This document shows positions 1-12,791 of a stretch of 64,000 nt of DNA, in pieces; position 1 is the first letter of the stretch; every line of letters starts with the position of its first letter. The stretch comes from Parasponia andersonii. Lineage: Eukaryota; Streptophyta; Magnoliopsida; Rosales; Cannabaceae. The notes below the pieces were generated by a model that ran no database searches, had not been told where the DNA came from, and saw only the letters and a list, made by a program, of their open reading frames with translations. The DNA lies in NCBI GenBank assembly GCA_002914805.1, contig JXTB01000233.1, positions 364,422 to 428,421 of the forward strand, written 5' to 3'. A program made the position numbers and the translations under genes.

Positions 1-1655
1 AATTAGCACTCATTTTCAACATTCCATTCATCATTTCATAGAATCTTTCTCCCTCTTTCTCTCTCTTAAATAAAGAATGGCGATTCATTCTCAAATAGAG
101 AATAGTGATTGATGATTGACGACGATCTGAAATCTGTTGCGATGCAGACTAATAAGTGTATTTTACACTTATCTTTACTATCTTTTCGAACTTAAGAAAT
201 ACTCGTCTTTGAACTCTTTCTACTTGTTTTGTTGTTTTTGATGCAGATTTTAGGTAAGAGATCATTAAGAAGAGAATTCCAGTTTTTCAAGTGAAACTGG
301 GTCTAAACTAAGACAATATCGATTGTTCGTGAGCAAAGACAAATAAACGAATATCTCAATAGTGTTAGCAGTGCTAGAATGGAAGAAGTTCGATAGAACT
401 GGGTGTTATAGTGCCAAAAGTTCCAGAGAAATGGTACTGCGGTATCAGGAGCCACAACACCGTGGTATCAATACCATGGTGCCGCAACGCCACTTGCACA
501 GCACTGCAGCACTGTGACGTCAATATTTTGGCACCGCAGTGCCCTCTCCTAGGTATTGTGGCACCGCAGCACTACATCACGGTGCTGCAGTGCCACCTAT
601 TCAATCGTCTTGACCAGTGCAAAAAAGTGCATATATGTTGCAGAATTTCAGAATCATGACCGGTTTGCTTTTTTTATATAAACTCTGTTACACTCCTTTG
701 ATGAGAATGACGAGGAGAACAAAAACTCTAGCAGCTAAGGATTCCTAAAGCCATTCTAAGGGAGAAACAACATCAGAGAGAGGATTCAAGAAGAAGAAAT
801 CAAATCAGAGGCTTCAAATGAGTTTTTCTCTCTTACTCTTATCTTTTTCTCTTCTATTTTTTGCAAAGTAATTATGTATCAATCTTTGTATATATTTATT
901 GTGAATCATTTTGTATGAACATGAGTTAAACTCTATTTGTAGGGAAGTAATTGAACCTCTAATATAATCTAACTATTTGATTTTCCTCTATTGTTCTTCT
1001 TGATATTCATGGTTGATTTGATTATTTTATTTTAAGTTTAATACATCTATCTACTTGGCCATTAAATAGATTATTGTTGTGAAATCTATATGAACTTAGG
1101 AAGCGAACTATAGGTTAGGATATAGATAGAATATTATAAGATCACCTAGTGTATGGTAAGTTTGCATAGGATAGGAATATACCTATATAATTTGTGAAAT
1201 TTTGTGTGAGAATGACTAAACTTAATGAGTCTAATCAATTTATGTTAGAAGTAATATACTATCTTATTTAGACATTTTAATTATATCTTGGAAAGGATTT
1301 TGTGAATACTTAAGAATTCTTGGTTGTCAATTCTACATGGATAATTGTTGTATAAGGAAAACTAGTAGTTGGAATAGTTAGAGGATAGATTGCATCCCTA
1401 GGTTTCTTTTCATTACTCTAAGAACTATCCTTGGTTATCTAATTTCGATTTCCTTTGTTACTTTTTATATTGCTATTTACATTTTGATTTTTGCACAAAA
1501 ATATCAAATATTATTGTTTGGATAAATTAGGAACTAGTTTCGGTTAGTACTTAGCATTTATAAATTAAGTACTTCTTGTGGGATTGATACTCTCTTATTT
1601 TATATTACTTGTTGCAACCCGTATAATTGTGGTGTTTGTGTGTTAGAAAAAGCTC
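1..1655 (+). mobile_element. Possible LTR-type remnant (Athila/Tat-like U5 end)
   Basis: No gene seen. The tail at about 1576-1635 (TTGTGGGATTGATACTCTC followed by ATTACTTGTTGCAACCCG) resembles the U5 end of Athila-group LTRs, including the element at 6629, whose minus strand reads TGTGGATTGACCTCGGTCTC at the same place. 410-610 is a GC-rich patch of short inverted words (GGCACCGCAGTGCC, GCACTGCAGCACTG). No second LTR, primer site or target duplication was found. Confidence 0.3.
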
Positions 1656-3955
1656 CAATAAAGACTTCAATTCTCATTGGCAGAGGTATGTATCTCGATT
1701 CTAGACAGCAAGAACTCTGATTTTTAGAAAATGATGACCGTTTTTGGGTCTTTCTGTAGCAGAGGCTACGATCTCCTTTTTCAAGCATTAGTGGTTTTGA
1801 TTCTCACGCCGTAGTACGCTTGGTACTTCTCTCTTTCTCTTTCCATTTTTTCTCAGCTTTGAGATTTTAGGAATAAATTTGGTTGAAATTTTTAGGTCGA
1901 GATTATAGCATTTTGTTTCTAATATATAAATTATTTGTTTCCAAATTTCACTAATGAAATGAACAGTCCTACTTATATATTGAAACTATCTTCATTGGTG
2001 TCTTTGATTTTGATTATTAGAATCAAATAAAGCATCATTTTGGAATGCACACTAGCTGTTTGATTATCGCCTTTTTTTTTTTTAGACTTTTGATTATTTG
2101 TAGCTTGAATGTATAAAAAAATTAAAAATTAAGATGATAAGCTAAAATGAGCATGTAGTTTCTGTTCTTACTGATTTAGTTCATCATAATGGTTAATTAG
2201 TCTAATATGAATGTATTTTATTGGACACAATTACTTACATATTTTAATGGATTTAATGGTTATTTTAATTAACAAGGTTAACAACTTTCATTGTTGACAG
2301 CTTTCATGTTGTCTCTTGTTACCTGGTTTCTACCTTGGTAAAGATTGTAGCACATTGAGATGTTGGCCTCTCATTTGTTGTTGACCTTGAAACAAGAAAT
2401 AAAATAAATCAGACTAATAAGAGATTTAGTAGCTTCCAGCCTCATTGATTTTTTTTTGGGCGGGGGGTGTTATGCTCAGTGCCATTTTCTTGTTGTGACA
2501 TGGATAAGTTTCTCAACAAATATTGTTGATTAGTTTTTATGTCCACTATCAAAATGTAGGTTCATTCTGCATTAGCTAGTAAATAAGATTCTCATGTTAA
2601 TAGCCATTGAGAGCTAGTTGTTGTTTTTGAGACCATACTAGACAAAACTCAGGTTTCAGATTTGATTGTATAAAATTTTGAACCATGAGTCATATTTAAA
2701 GATGGACTCCCACAACTTCATATACTTATATAGTTATGCGGAGAACTAGACAAAACTTAAGTTTCATATTCGATTGTGTAAAATTTAAACCATGAGTCAT
2801 ATTTGAAGAATGACTCCCATAATTTCATATCCTTATATAGTTATGTGACTCCCATAATTTCATATCCTTATATAGTTATGCAGAGAAAATATAAGTACAT
2901 GAAGATTTACTTATACACATTCACTTACTTCAGTCCAGTAATTTATACATTGCTCGTTATAATAAACGACAATTGACTTGCATACAACCATCTTAGCACA
3001 TTAAGTTTGTTTGCAGGCAGGGTAAACTATGAATATTTATGGTCAAAAGATACATTATCTAGCCACTAGTTATCAATAATTGAATCTACATAACAAAGTG
3101 GTTGCTGCATAAGAATATAATGGACTATTTAGACTGTTTAATATAAAACTCTATGTGACACTGCAAGTTGTTAGCCTTATCCTTGCATACAACATCTCAT
3201 GTGACAATATAAAGTTGTTGAACTTTGATTTTTTTTTTATATCGGTCTAATAGCCCAGTCAAAAAGTATATTCTTTTGGCCTATTAAATTTAAAGAATTC
3301 TAAATACTTACGTTTAGGATAGTAAGGTTGTTTTTTTGGTTGTTTTGGTTTTATTTCTTTTTTATATGTATATCGAGTTTATATAGAATTATGTTTCTTA
3401 AGTTATCATAGAATTCTATTTTTCGTTTTTCCAGGGTCTAATCCTATGTCTAATTTTGCTTATTTTTCCTTTGGTTTCAAGAATCCCTGGATTGCGAGTT
3501 GATGGGTGATTTTTTGTTGAGGGTTGATGGAGGTACAGTTATGGGTACATGGCAAGTGGAAGCATAAAAGTGGATATGAAACTCCTCTATAAAGACTTGA
3601 AGATAATTATGGGATTCATTTGACTGATGAGGCTATTTGCCACCAATATTTGGCAAGAATTGATCAAAATGAAGATTGAAATTCTTTGGGTTAATTATGA
3701 AGTTTTTTATTGTTAAATACTTGAATAGTTGACACTGATTTTTGAGATCCAATTGAATGGCTAATTGCTATTAGTTATTTTTCCTTTTTTGATTTAGTTA
3801 TGAGATGTATGAATCTATAAATTTAATAGTAGTTGTCTCTAATATATTCTTTCTTGATCTTGTGTTTAATGCTCAACAGGTTGGTGGGTTACCAGCTTTA
3901 GACCAAGAAGCTTTTCCCCTTTCTTAATTCAAGTTAACTTTGAGTGTATGGATAC
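1656..3955. other. AT-rich intergenic DNA with a local tandem repeat
   Basis: No ORF with recognisable similarity. About 2630-2885 contains a roughly 110-bp unit repeated once (CTAGACAAAACT ... TTATATAGTTATG), the end of which (TGACTCCCATAATTTCATATC, 35-bp unit) is repeated again. T-rich runs occur at 2070 and 3230. Nothing else supportable. Confidence 0.5.
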
Positions 3956-6628
3956 GCCACAACACTTGGACAAGGGTTTAATAGTCCACTAGGTTTTTCT
4001 TTATTAATATCAGTTTACAAATAAACCATAATTTCTTGACAATGGTTTCAGTAGTAAAACCTTTATGGATAAACCTTCAATTTACTAGTATACGACGTCT
4101 TATTATTAAACCTAAACCAAATTTTACTAGTAAACTACTTCCGGAGACAAGGATTTAGAGTTACCAGTGGATTCTAAGTCTAGACCAAGCAGCTTTTTCC
4201 TTTTCTTGATTCAAGTAAACTTTGAGTAAAGTTTACGGGCATAAACTGTAGATTTGAGTTTGCTAGTAAACCATAACCTTGAAATAAGTTACAAATTTGT
4301 GACGAATATTTACAAATAAACTTTCGAGATTTTTTTTTAGTGAGCAACGATATATGAATAATGGTTTACTAGTAAACTAGGTTTTGTTTGTGATATCAGT
4401 TTACTAGTAAACTTGAAGTTGTAGTTAATTAGTATACATTGCAAACTCCAACTCCTTATAAAACATAGCTTTACAATAATAAGGTTACTAATACAGAAAG
4501 AAATTAGAATATATGATTACCACTTTACTATTAAATCTTGAGTTCATTGACATTCTTATGTTCTTTTAACTCCTGAGTTTCTTATAAATCACAACCTAGG
4601 AATGAGGGTTTACCACTTTACTATTAAATCTTGAGTTCATTGACATTCTTATGTTCTTTTAAATCCTAAGTTTCTTATAAATCACAACCTAGGGATGAGG
4701 TTTTACTAGTAAACTATGAATTTTCTGGGAATAGTTTGAGTTAGTAAGCCATGACCTGTTAAACTTTTTAGTTAAACTTTGAGTTTACTAGTAAACTACA
4801 ACCTATGGATTATGGTTTAATAGTAAACCAATTTTCTTTGTGAAGAACAGTTTACTAATAAACCACAATCTCTTACCAATAGATTTACTAGTAAACTATG
4901 AATTTTCTGGGAATAGTTTGAGTTAGTAAGCCATGACCTGTTAAACTTTTTAATTAAACTTTGAGTTTACTAGTAAACTACAACCTATGGATTATGGTTT
5001 AATAGTAAACCAATTTTCTTTGTGAAGAACAGTTTACTAATAAACCACAATCTCTTACCAATAGATTTACTAGTAAACTATATTTTCTTTGTGATTATCA
5101 CTTTATTTGTAAACTACAATTTCTTAGCAATAGGTTTACTAGTAAACCTTCGTGTATAAAACTTGTGTTTATTGGTATATCACGTCCTGGTAGAAAACTT
5201 TTGAGTTTTCTTTTTTTTTTTTTTTCACATTTGAGTTTACTAATAAGCCCTGATTAGTGGATGAGAGGTTTACTAGTAAATCAGATTTTCTTAGTGATTA
5301 TTGGTTTACTGGTAAACTATAGTTAAACCTTGAGTTTTCTAGTAAACCATGATCTCATGATAATGTTTTACTTACACCTTTGAGTGTACTGGTAATCCAT
5401 GACGTACAAATAAAGGTTTACTAGTAAATCAATTTTTCTTAGTGATTATCAATTTACTTGTAAACTATTTTTTCTTAGTTATTATCAGTTTACTGGTAAA
5501 CTTGAAGCTGTAATTAATGGTTTACTAGTAAACTTTAACTATAAGGCTTATAAGTAATTTTGAAATTGTTGATAATAGTTTACATGGTTTTAAAATTATT
5601 TTGTGTACAAGTAAACCCTATTCTTTAGGAAAGGGTTTAATAGTAAACCAAGTTTTCTTTGTAAATATAAGTTTATTAGTAAACTTGAAGCCATGTGAAT
5701 ATCAGTTTACTAGTAAACTTGAAGTAATGTGAATATCAGTTTTCTTTATGACTAAGGTTTACTATAATATAAGGTTTTCTTTGTGAATATCAGTTTACTA
5801 GTAAACTTTATGGTTAAATAATATAAGGGTTTATTGGTAAATAACCAACTCTTGACAAGTATTTACTAGTAAACCTCGTAGTTATATCTTCAATTTACTA
5901 GAAAACCATGATTAGGGTTTATGGTTAAGTCTTCTTTTCTAATAAAGAGTTTACTAGTAAAATACCAACTCTTGGCAAGTATTTAGTAGTAAACCTTATG
6001 ACTATACCTTTAGTTTACTGATAAAATATGGTTTATTAGTAAATCTTCCTCTCCTCGAAAGTGTTTATTAGTAAACGACAAAGTCATAGCAAGTATTTAC
6101 TAGTAAACCTCGTTACTATACCTTCAATTTACTAATAAACCATGACCTATAGAAGAGGGTTTACTAGTATACCTTTTTTCTCTAGGAAAAGATTTATTAG
6201 AACGATCAACTCCTGATAAGTGTTTACTAGTAAACCTTGTAGCTATACCTTAAGTTTACTGATAAACTACGACCTATTGATAAGGGTTTAGTAGTAAATC
6301 TTCTTCTCTAAGAAAGGATTTATTAGTAAATGACCAACTCCTAGGAAGTATTTATTAGTAAACGACAAATTCATGGCAAGTGTTTACTAGTAAACGGCCA
6401 AATTTTGGCAAGTATTTATTGATAAACGACAAATTCGTGGTAAGTATTTACTAATAAACTATGTCGTTATACTTTCTGTTTACTGATATACCACAACCCA
6501 TATATAATAGTAGTAAAACCTTTCCTAGAATACTAGTAAACCTTTCTCTCTAGGAAAGGTTTTACTAGTAAGCGACCAACTCCTAGAAGTATTCACTAAT
6601 AAATGAAAAATTTATGGCAAATATTTAC
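3956..6628. repeat. Degenerate array of the palindrome GTTTACTAGTAAAC
   Basis: By eye about 18 exact TTTACTAGTAAA cores and many one- or two-base variants, at irregular spacing of roughly 40-100 bp, separated by recurring phrases such as TTTTCTTTGTGA and AACTTGAAG. Higher-order duplications are present: a 182-bp unit (4702 onward repeated from 4884) and a 93-bp unit (4519 onward repeated from 4612). No coding potential seen. The array is interrupted by the Athila-type element. Confidence 0.85.
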
Positions 6629-8264
6629 TGACTAATTCAAATTAATGAAGTCTTTTCCCAAATGCAGGAGTGTCAAAGTAATAAATTACTCGGTGAGACC
6701 GAGGTCAATCCACAGGAAGGTTAGTGAATAATATAAGACCATAATACATATATTGCAAGAATAATAATGATAGGAAAAAAGTATGTTATAGGATGATTGT
6801 GACTATATGAAACAAAGTGACTGAAATATAACGATATGAAGTTACAGAATTAAACAATTACTAAGATTAGGGGATCCACTCTTAGGTATATCAAATAAGT
6901 ATAATCTAAGCTCTTTTATTACTCAATTGGAATCCATATATAATTGAGGTTCTAATCGAAAGATTAATCATTAAAGGTCCATTATTAGTTATCTATGTGA
7001 TTAGATTAGTTTTCTTAATTACCTTTTTTTTTATAACGCTAACACTTGCAAATGTGGTCAATCATTCATGGTGACATCTTATGTCCATAACAAATTAAAA
7101 TCCCTTCCTAGCACAACCGGTACAAAAGGAATTAAGTATTTATTGTGCCAATGGTTGACTACAATGAATAAAGACTCACCACTTAACAAGGAGGGTACTA
7201 CAATTGATTAAGAAAATTAAGTAGCACATATATAACAGTGATTAAAAGATATAAACAATGAAGTCCACCTAGAGTTTAGATTATATCTATCTCTCCCCCA
7301 AGAGGACATGCAAGATTAAGTAAATATGATAAAGAAGAATAACAAGTATGAACACAATATGAACATAACTTTAAACACAAAACTCTTACTATTTTGAAGG
7401 CAAAGCAAGATTAAAATAATATGAATAATAAGAGGAGAATAAAAGAGAGTGATCTTATTTTCAAAACTAATATACCTCTTAAGCCTAGCTTAAGCATCTA
7501 TTTATAGGAAAATTTAGAGATACAAAGTCAAAATTTGTAGACTAAGATAAGAGCAAGTTGGCAACTTGTTTTGGCAGATTTAGACTCTCCCAAAGATGTA
7601 TCTGAAACTATATGAATTTGGACGAAAAATATCTTTATCAAAGAAGAAAACTTGAAGTCTTATCTCTTAGGAGTCGTATACCACTAAAATTGCATCCATT
7701 AGAGATGTATTTCTTGACTTATAGCAAAATTAGTGAAGATAGGTTCTGCTGAGTCAAAATTGGTTGCTGATCTTATCATATGGAAAGATATGAAATTTTT
7801 ACCCAGATTTCGGATTTTTTTTAAATTGTTTCAAAGAAAAAATCATCTAGATATTTGTATGTGTCCATAGCATCAAGAATCACTCCATTTGAGATTATAA
7901 TGAGGCTAGACTGGGCCAAACAATAAAGGGTGTTAGGCTGAATGTTAGTGCAATCTAATTTAAAATATTGTCCATTTGGGACCCATTTAGAAATAATTTG
8001 AGCAGATCTTGTAAATTAGGTTTAGTAAGTAATTGAGTCTAAAATCCATGAGTTCAAGAATTGGATCAAAATCCCATGTATTTTAGAATCTATGCCTATT
8101 TTACAAAACCTACGCAAAAACGAATATTTAGCACAAATTAGAGGTAATTCTTACTTTTATGCCTATGTCTACAAAAGTGCTTTAAATTAAGGAATTTAAT
8201 GAAACTCTAAGTGTATAATGATGATCTAATCTCATAATAAATGTACACAATTAGATGTTCATCA
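6629..8264 (-). repeat. 3' LTR of the Athila-type element
   Basis: 1636 bp, TGACTAATTC to TTCATCA, preceded on the plus strand by TTTAC. Immediately to the right is CACCCCCTAACC, which on the minus strand reads GGTTAGGGGGTG, a polypurine tract abutting the LTR. It is collinear with 18588-20234. Confidence 0.92.
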
Positions 8265-11059
8265 CACCCCCTAACCAGCTTATTACTAGTCCCTAATAAT
8301 TAAAGTGTTATCACTTAACAAAATTTCCTTCCAAAGTAATCACCACTTTTTCTCTCTTTGATTTATCCAAATAAACAAACTCTCAATTATTATTGAATCA
8401 AATATTATTAAGTTAAAATATTAATAAACCTTCCTTTTTGTGATCATGTAACAACACATAATCATCGGGCTTGATTGAAAAATGTAATATAAGTTCTAAT
8501 ATTTCACTGAGGGTAGCTTCTTTGAGTATGGGGCAATTTTTGTTTTTGTTTTTTTTTTAAACACAATACTATGAACAATACATCCTTAACCCATGTAGCG
8601 AGCTTTAGGGTAATGACTCCCAGACCAGTTGGCCTCAAGGCATTAGGTGTTGAGACACCCCTACAAGCTTAATAACTCATGTTGCAGCTGCTTTTATTAA
8701 ATAAGACAACCATAGATAGTGCAATGTCTAATTTTCTTAAGCTTTCTCCTTAACTCTTGTAACGAGTTTTAGGCCAATAACTCCCAAACCAGTTGGCTTT
8801 AGGGTACTAGGTGTTAAGATACTCCTTCGGGCTTAGTTGTTTGAGTCAAAGAGGCTACAAAACTAAACTTTTCTACGTTTTTTTCTTTATAATAATATGT
8901 ACTTTTATTATTATTATTATTATTAATTTTTTAATTTTACCCCTGCCCTTAGTTGCTACCTTTGATAAAATATAAGAACTTGAGTATCATAGCAGTTCAA
9001 TTTGTAACCCACAATTAGATGTCAAAGTGTGCGTATATGTGTGAGGAGGATGATTTATAAATATTTGTAAATAAGTATATGAACATAATCTAAGAGTTTA
9101 TAAATTTGAATAATTCAAAAAGAAATGCATGATGAAACAATATTAGGAAATTTAAAAATCAAGACTAAATGTTATATATCCACTATGATGCGTCTNAGAA
9201 GAATAACAAGTATGAACACAATATGAACATAACTTTAAACACAAAACTCTTACTATTTTGAAGGCAAAGCAAGATTAAAATAATATGAATAATAAGAGGA
9301 GAATAAAAGAGAGTGATCTTATTTTCAAAACTAATATACCTCTTAAGCCTAGCTTAAGCATCTATTTATAGGAAAATTTAGAGATACAAAGTCAAAATTT
9401 GTAGACTAAGATAAGAGCAAGTTGGCAACTTGTTTTGGCAGATTTAGACTCTCCCAAAGATGTATCTGAAACTATATGAATTTGGACGAAAAATATCTTT
9501 ATCAAAGAAGAAAACTTGAAGTCTTATCTCTTAGGAGTCGTATACCACTAAAATTGCATCCATTAGAGATGTATTTCTTGACTTATAGCAAAATTAGTGA
9601 AGATAGGTTCTGCTGAGTCAAAATTGGTTGCTGATCTTATCATATGGAAAGATATGAAATTTTTACCCAGATTTCGGATTTTTTTTAAATTGTTTCAAAG
9701 AAAAAATCATCTAGATATTTGTATGTGTCTATAGCATCAAGAATCACTCCATTTGAGATTATAATGAGGCTAGACTGGGCCAAACAATAAAGGGTGTTAG
9801 GCTGAATGTTAGTGCAATCTAATTTAAAATATTGTCCATTTGGGACCCATTTAGAAATAATTTGAGCAGATCTTGTAAATTAGGTTTAGTAAGTAATTGA
9901 GTCTAAAATCTATGAGTTCAAGAATTGGATCAAAATCCCATGTATTTTAGAATCTATGCCTATTTTACAAAACCTACGCAAAAACGAATATTTAGCACAA
10001 ATTAGAGGTAATTCTTACTTTTATGCTTTTGTCTACAAAAGTGCTTTAAATTAAGGAATTTAATGAAACTCTAAGTGTATAATGATGATCTAATCTCATA
10101 ATAAATGTACACAATTAGATGTTCATCACACCCCCTAACCAGCTTATTACTAGTCCCTAGTAATTAAAGTGTTATCACTTAACAAAATTTCCTTCCAAAG
10201 TAATCACCACTTTTTCTCTCTTTGATTTATCCAAATAAACAAACTCTCAATTATTATTGAATCAAATATTATTAAGTTAAAATATTAATAAACCTTCCTT
10301 TTTGTGATCATGTAACAACACATAATCATCGGGCTTGATTGAAAAATGTAATATAAGTTCTAATATTTCACTGAGGGTAGCTTCTTTGAGTATGGGGCAA
10401 TTTTTGTTTTTGTTTTTTTTTTAAACACAATACTATGAACAATACATCCTTAACCCATGTAGCGAGCTTTAGGGTAATGACTCCCAGACCAGTTGGCCTC
10501 AAGGCATTAGGTGTTGAGACACCCCTACAAGCTTAATAACTCATGTTGCAGCTGCTTTTATTAAATAAGACAACCATAGATAGTGCAATGTCTAATTTTC
10601 TTAAGCTTTCTCCTTAACTCTTGTAACGAGTTTTAGGCCAATAACTCCCAAACCAGTTGGCTTTAGGGTACTAGGTGTTAAGATACTCCTTCGGGCTTAG
10701 TTGTTTGAGTCAAAGAGGCTACAAAACTAAACTTTTCTACGTTTTTTTCTTTATAATAATATGTACTTTTATTATTATTATTATTATTAATTTTTTAATT
10801 TTACCCCTGCCCTTAGTTGCTACCTTTGATAAAATATAAGAACTTGAGTATCATAGCAGTTCAATTTGTAACCCACAATTAGATGTCAAAGTGTGCGTAT
10901 ATGTGTGCGGAGGATGATTTATAAATATTTGTAAATAAGTATATGAACATAATCTAAGAGTTTATAAATTTGAATAATTCAAAAAGAAATGCATGATGAA
11001 ACAATATTAGGAAATTTAAAAATCAAGACTAAATGTTATATATCCACTATGATGCGTCT
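7333..11059. repeat. Near-identical direct duplication (1863 bp x 2) joined by a single N
   Basis: 7333-9195 and 9197-11059 are collinear at a constant offset of 1864, with only a few substitutions seen (for example gtgtgAgg/gtgtgCgg near 9044/10908 and ctaAtaa/ctaGtaa near 8297/10161). The only N in the window is 9196, exactly at the junction. This is what two overlapping contigs, or two haplotypes, joined by a scaffolder would give. Confidence 0.9.
9197..10128 (-). repeat. Partial second copy of the 3' LTR (likely assembly duplicate)
   Basis: Copy of 7333-8264 at an offset of 1864 bp. It begins immediately after the N and continues past the LTR end into the same internal sequence. It lacks the LTR start, as expected if a second contig begins inside the LTR. 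Confidence 0.85.
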
Positions 11060-11383
11060 CAAGAGTAAACTTACTCCATACTCTACCATCAATGATGTAG
11101 TCGCTATATCCAATGGTTTTAATAACAGCGAAAAGATTTTTTTTTTCTTTTTCGATTTTTTTTGGGTGTTAACTATCCCTTCCCCCCAACCATAATCAAA
11201 CATTGTCCCAAATGTCTTGACTTAAATAAGAAAAGTATAGAAAATATTACCTGTGACAGAAACTACTGAAAATAAAAACCTGAAAGATACATTAAGAAAA
11301 TAAAATACTATGAGAAAAACCATGAGACTAGAAAGTTTTACATACTAAGAGATAGATCTAATCTGACTTTTTTTCGACATTCT

Positions 11384-11993
11384 TTGTTTAACCAGTCTAA
11401 CTGAGTTATGGCTAGATCAACTTCTAGAATATAGATTTGCAATTGATCTATCAACTACTCAGGAGTTATAGCAGAGATGAAGATTCGTCTTGAAGAGTCT
11501 GAAATAAACTTCCGTTCTACAACATGATCTAGAAAGGACAACAAGCCATTAAAGAAACCATTAACATTTAACAAGCCGATGGATTTTTGGTGGATTTTTC
11601 AGCTGAGCCCAAGAAGCAATTTGAAAAATTTCTTTTAATATTCCAATGCCCCCTAGTAAGGCAATAAAAGTGTCAGAATGATCAAGCATCTTCTGTATAC
11701 GTTCATGCATTGTTGACACTTTCAATTCTCCCCCAATGGTTTTTTCGGTGATGTTTCCTTCAGTCAAAGCTTTTGAGATGATTCCCAAAACTTGGCTTCC
11801 TCCAATGAATGCAGCTATTGACAACACGCCCCATTAACCCAACACTACCTCCCCCATAAACTAAATGGATTTTTCTTTCAACTAACACCTTACCAAGGTG
11901 ATTTGCTACCTCTAGGAAATCTTTATCTTTCCCCGTACTGGATTCACAAAATACACAAATATTTTTGATTTTACGAGATAAGGATCCGACCAT
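11384..11993 (-). pseudogene. Intronless LOG-family (cytokinin riboside 5'-monophosphate phosphoribohydrolase) pseudogene captured in the retroelement
   Basis: LOG enzymes release active cytokinin bases from nucleotides in the cytosol. Collinear similarity covers nearly the whole family length (about 215 aa): KNICVFCESSTGKDKDFLE and LVYGGGSVGLMGRVV in the first frame (11993 to about 11815); LGIISKALTEGNITEKTIGG, MHERIQKMLDHSDTFIALLG and ASWAQL in the second (to about 11575); then IGLLNVNGFFNGLLSFLDHV and a divergent C-terminus to about 11384 in the third. The substrate/catalytic motif PGGxGTxxE reads LGGIGILKE, losing Pro and Thr. Two frameshifts and a late stop make it inactive. No introns interrupt it, unlike plant LOG genes. 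Same strand as the host element, between pol and the 3' LTR. Confidence 0.85.
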
Positions 11994-12058
11994 TTTAACA
12001 CTCCTCTTATACTTATAAATGAGTTTGAGTTGAATGAAAATGGAGAAAAGAAGTGATG

Positions 12059-12069
12059 TATTTATAGAG
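12059..12069 (-). promoter_or_regulatory. TATA-like box upstream of the LOG copy
   Basis: The minus strand reads TCTCTATAAATACATCAC about 70 bp before the LOG ATG at 11993, a plausible TATA spacing. In such AT-rich DNA chance is possible, and a cDNA-derived copy would not be expected to bring its promoter. Confidence 0.3.
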
Positions 12070-12204
12070 ATAGGAAAAGTAATGCAATGATAGCACCTAC
12101 GGGGGTAGGTCGGCTATTGTAAAAAAAAAATAAATTTGAAAATTTTAACAAAACAACAAAAGAGTAAAGCATGCATATCTACAGTTAGTTATGATCGTGG
12201 CTCA

Positions 12205-12791
12205 CATCTTCCTTTTTACGTCCAGTAACAGCTTAAACGCCCTCTATGGGTCGAGGATTGGCTTCCCATCCAATTTTCTTATAAATTGAAAAATAGGGTC
12301 TTTTAAAGTCAGATTCCTAATACTATATCGCTCATACTCTTATTGAAATTGGGGCCACAATTTGTGAATTGCAATATGTACATCTCTACTAGGATGCATC
12401 TTAAGGGTCGATAGGAGATCATCCAATGACCCCTTACTCATACCATCCTTAATAAAGTTTATTTAATCGTCACGATTTATGGATACCATTCCTAAAGAGC
12501 GACATTTTGTATTACAAGTCCATCGTATATATTTATGACAAATTTCATTCTTTTAGCACGACGCTTTTTTGCAAATGAGCTTTTACCATGACCAGGCATG
12601 TATGAAACAAATGAATTTAAAAACTCACCTGATAATCGTACCTTTGCTTCAATAATCCAACGGATATCTTCAAGAATGCCCATATGCATTAGTAATCTTA
12701 ATCTTTCACATCTAGCAAGGTAAACTTTTAGCAGAGCATTTTGAGGAAGAGAAGGAAAGTATTTTTACAATTTTGAAAGAGTGACATCCAT
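12205..12791 (-). pseudogene. Unknown ORF between pol and the LOG copy
   Basis: Starts MDVTLSKL at 12791, stops at 12767, and continues in frame as KYFPSLPQNALLKVYL through LMHMGILEDIRWIIEAKVR to a stop at 12492. Further coding-like sequence (LDDLLSTLKMHPSRDVHIAI) follows to about 12205 with more stops. No membrane segment or known motif is seen. It lies where Athila-group elements may carry an env-like or accessory ORF. I do not recognise it. It could be a second captured host fragment. Confidence 0.4.

Noticed and set aside
3480..3720. Possible exon (locally less AT-rich, with ATGs)
   Set aside because: Frames close quickly and no family is recognised in any translation.
11000..11200. ORF 10989-11195 on the plus strand
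   Set aside because: Opposite to the retroelement genes, ends in a poly-T-derived Phe run, and lies in untranslated element DNA upstream of the 3' LTR.
12059..12069. Functional promoter for the LOG copy
   Set aside because: The gene is frameshifted and the box could be chance in AT-rich DNA, so it is listed only as a weak feature.
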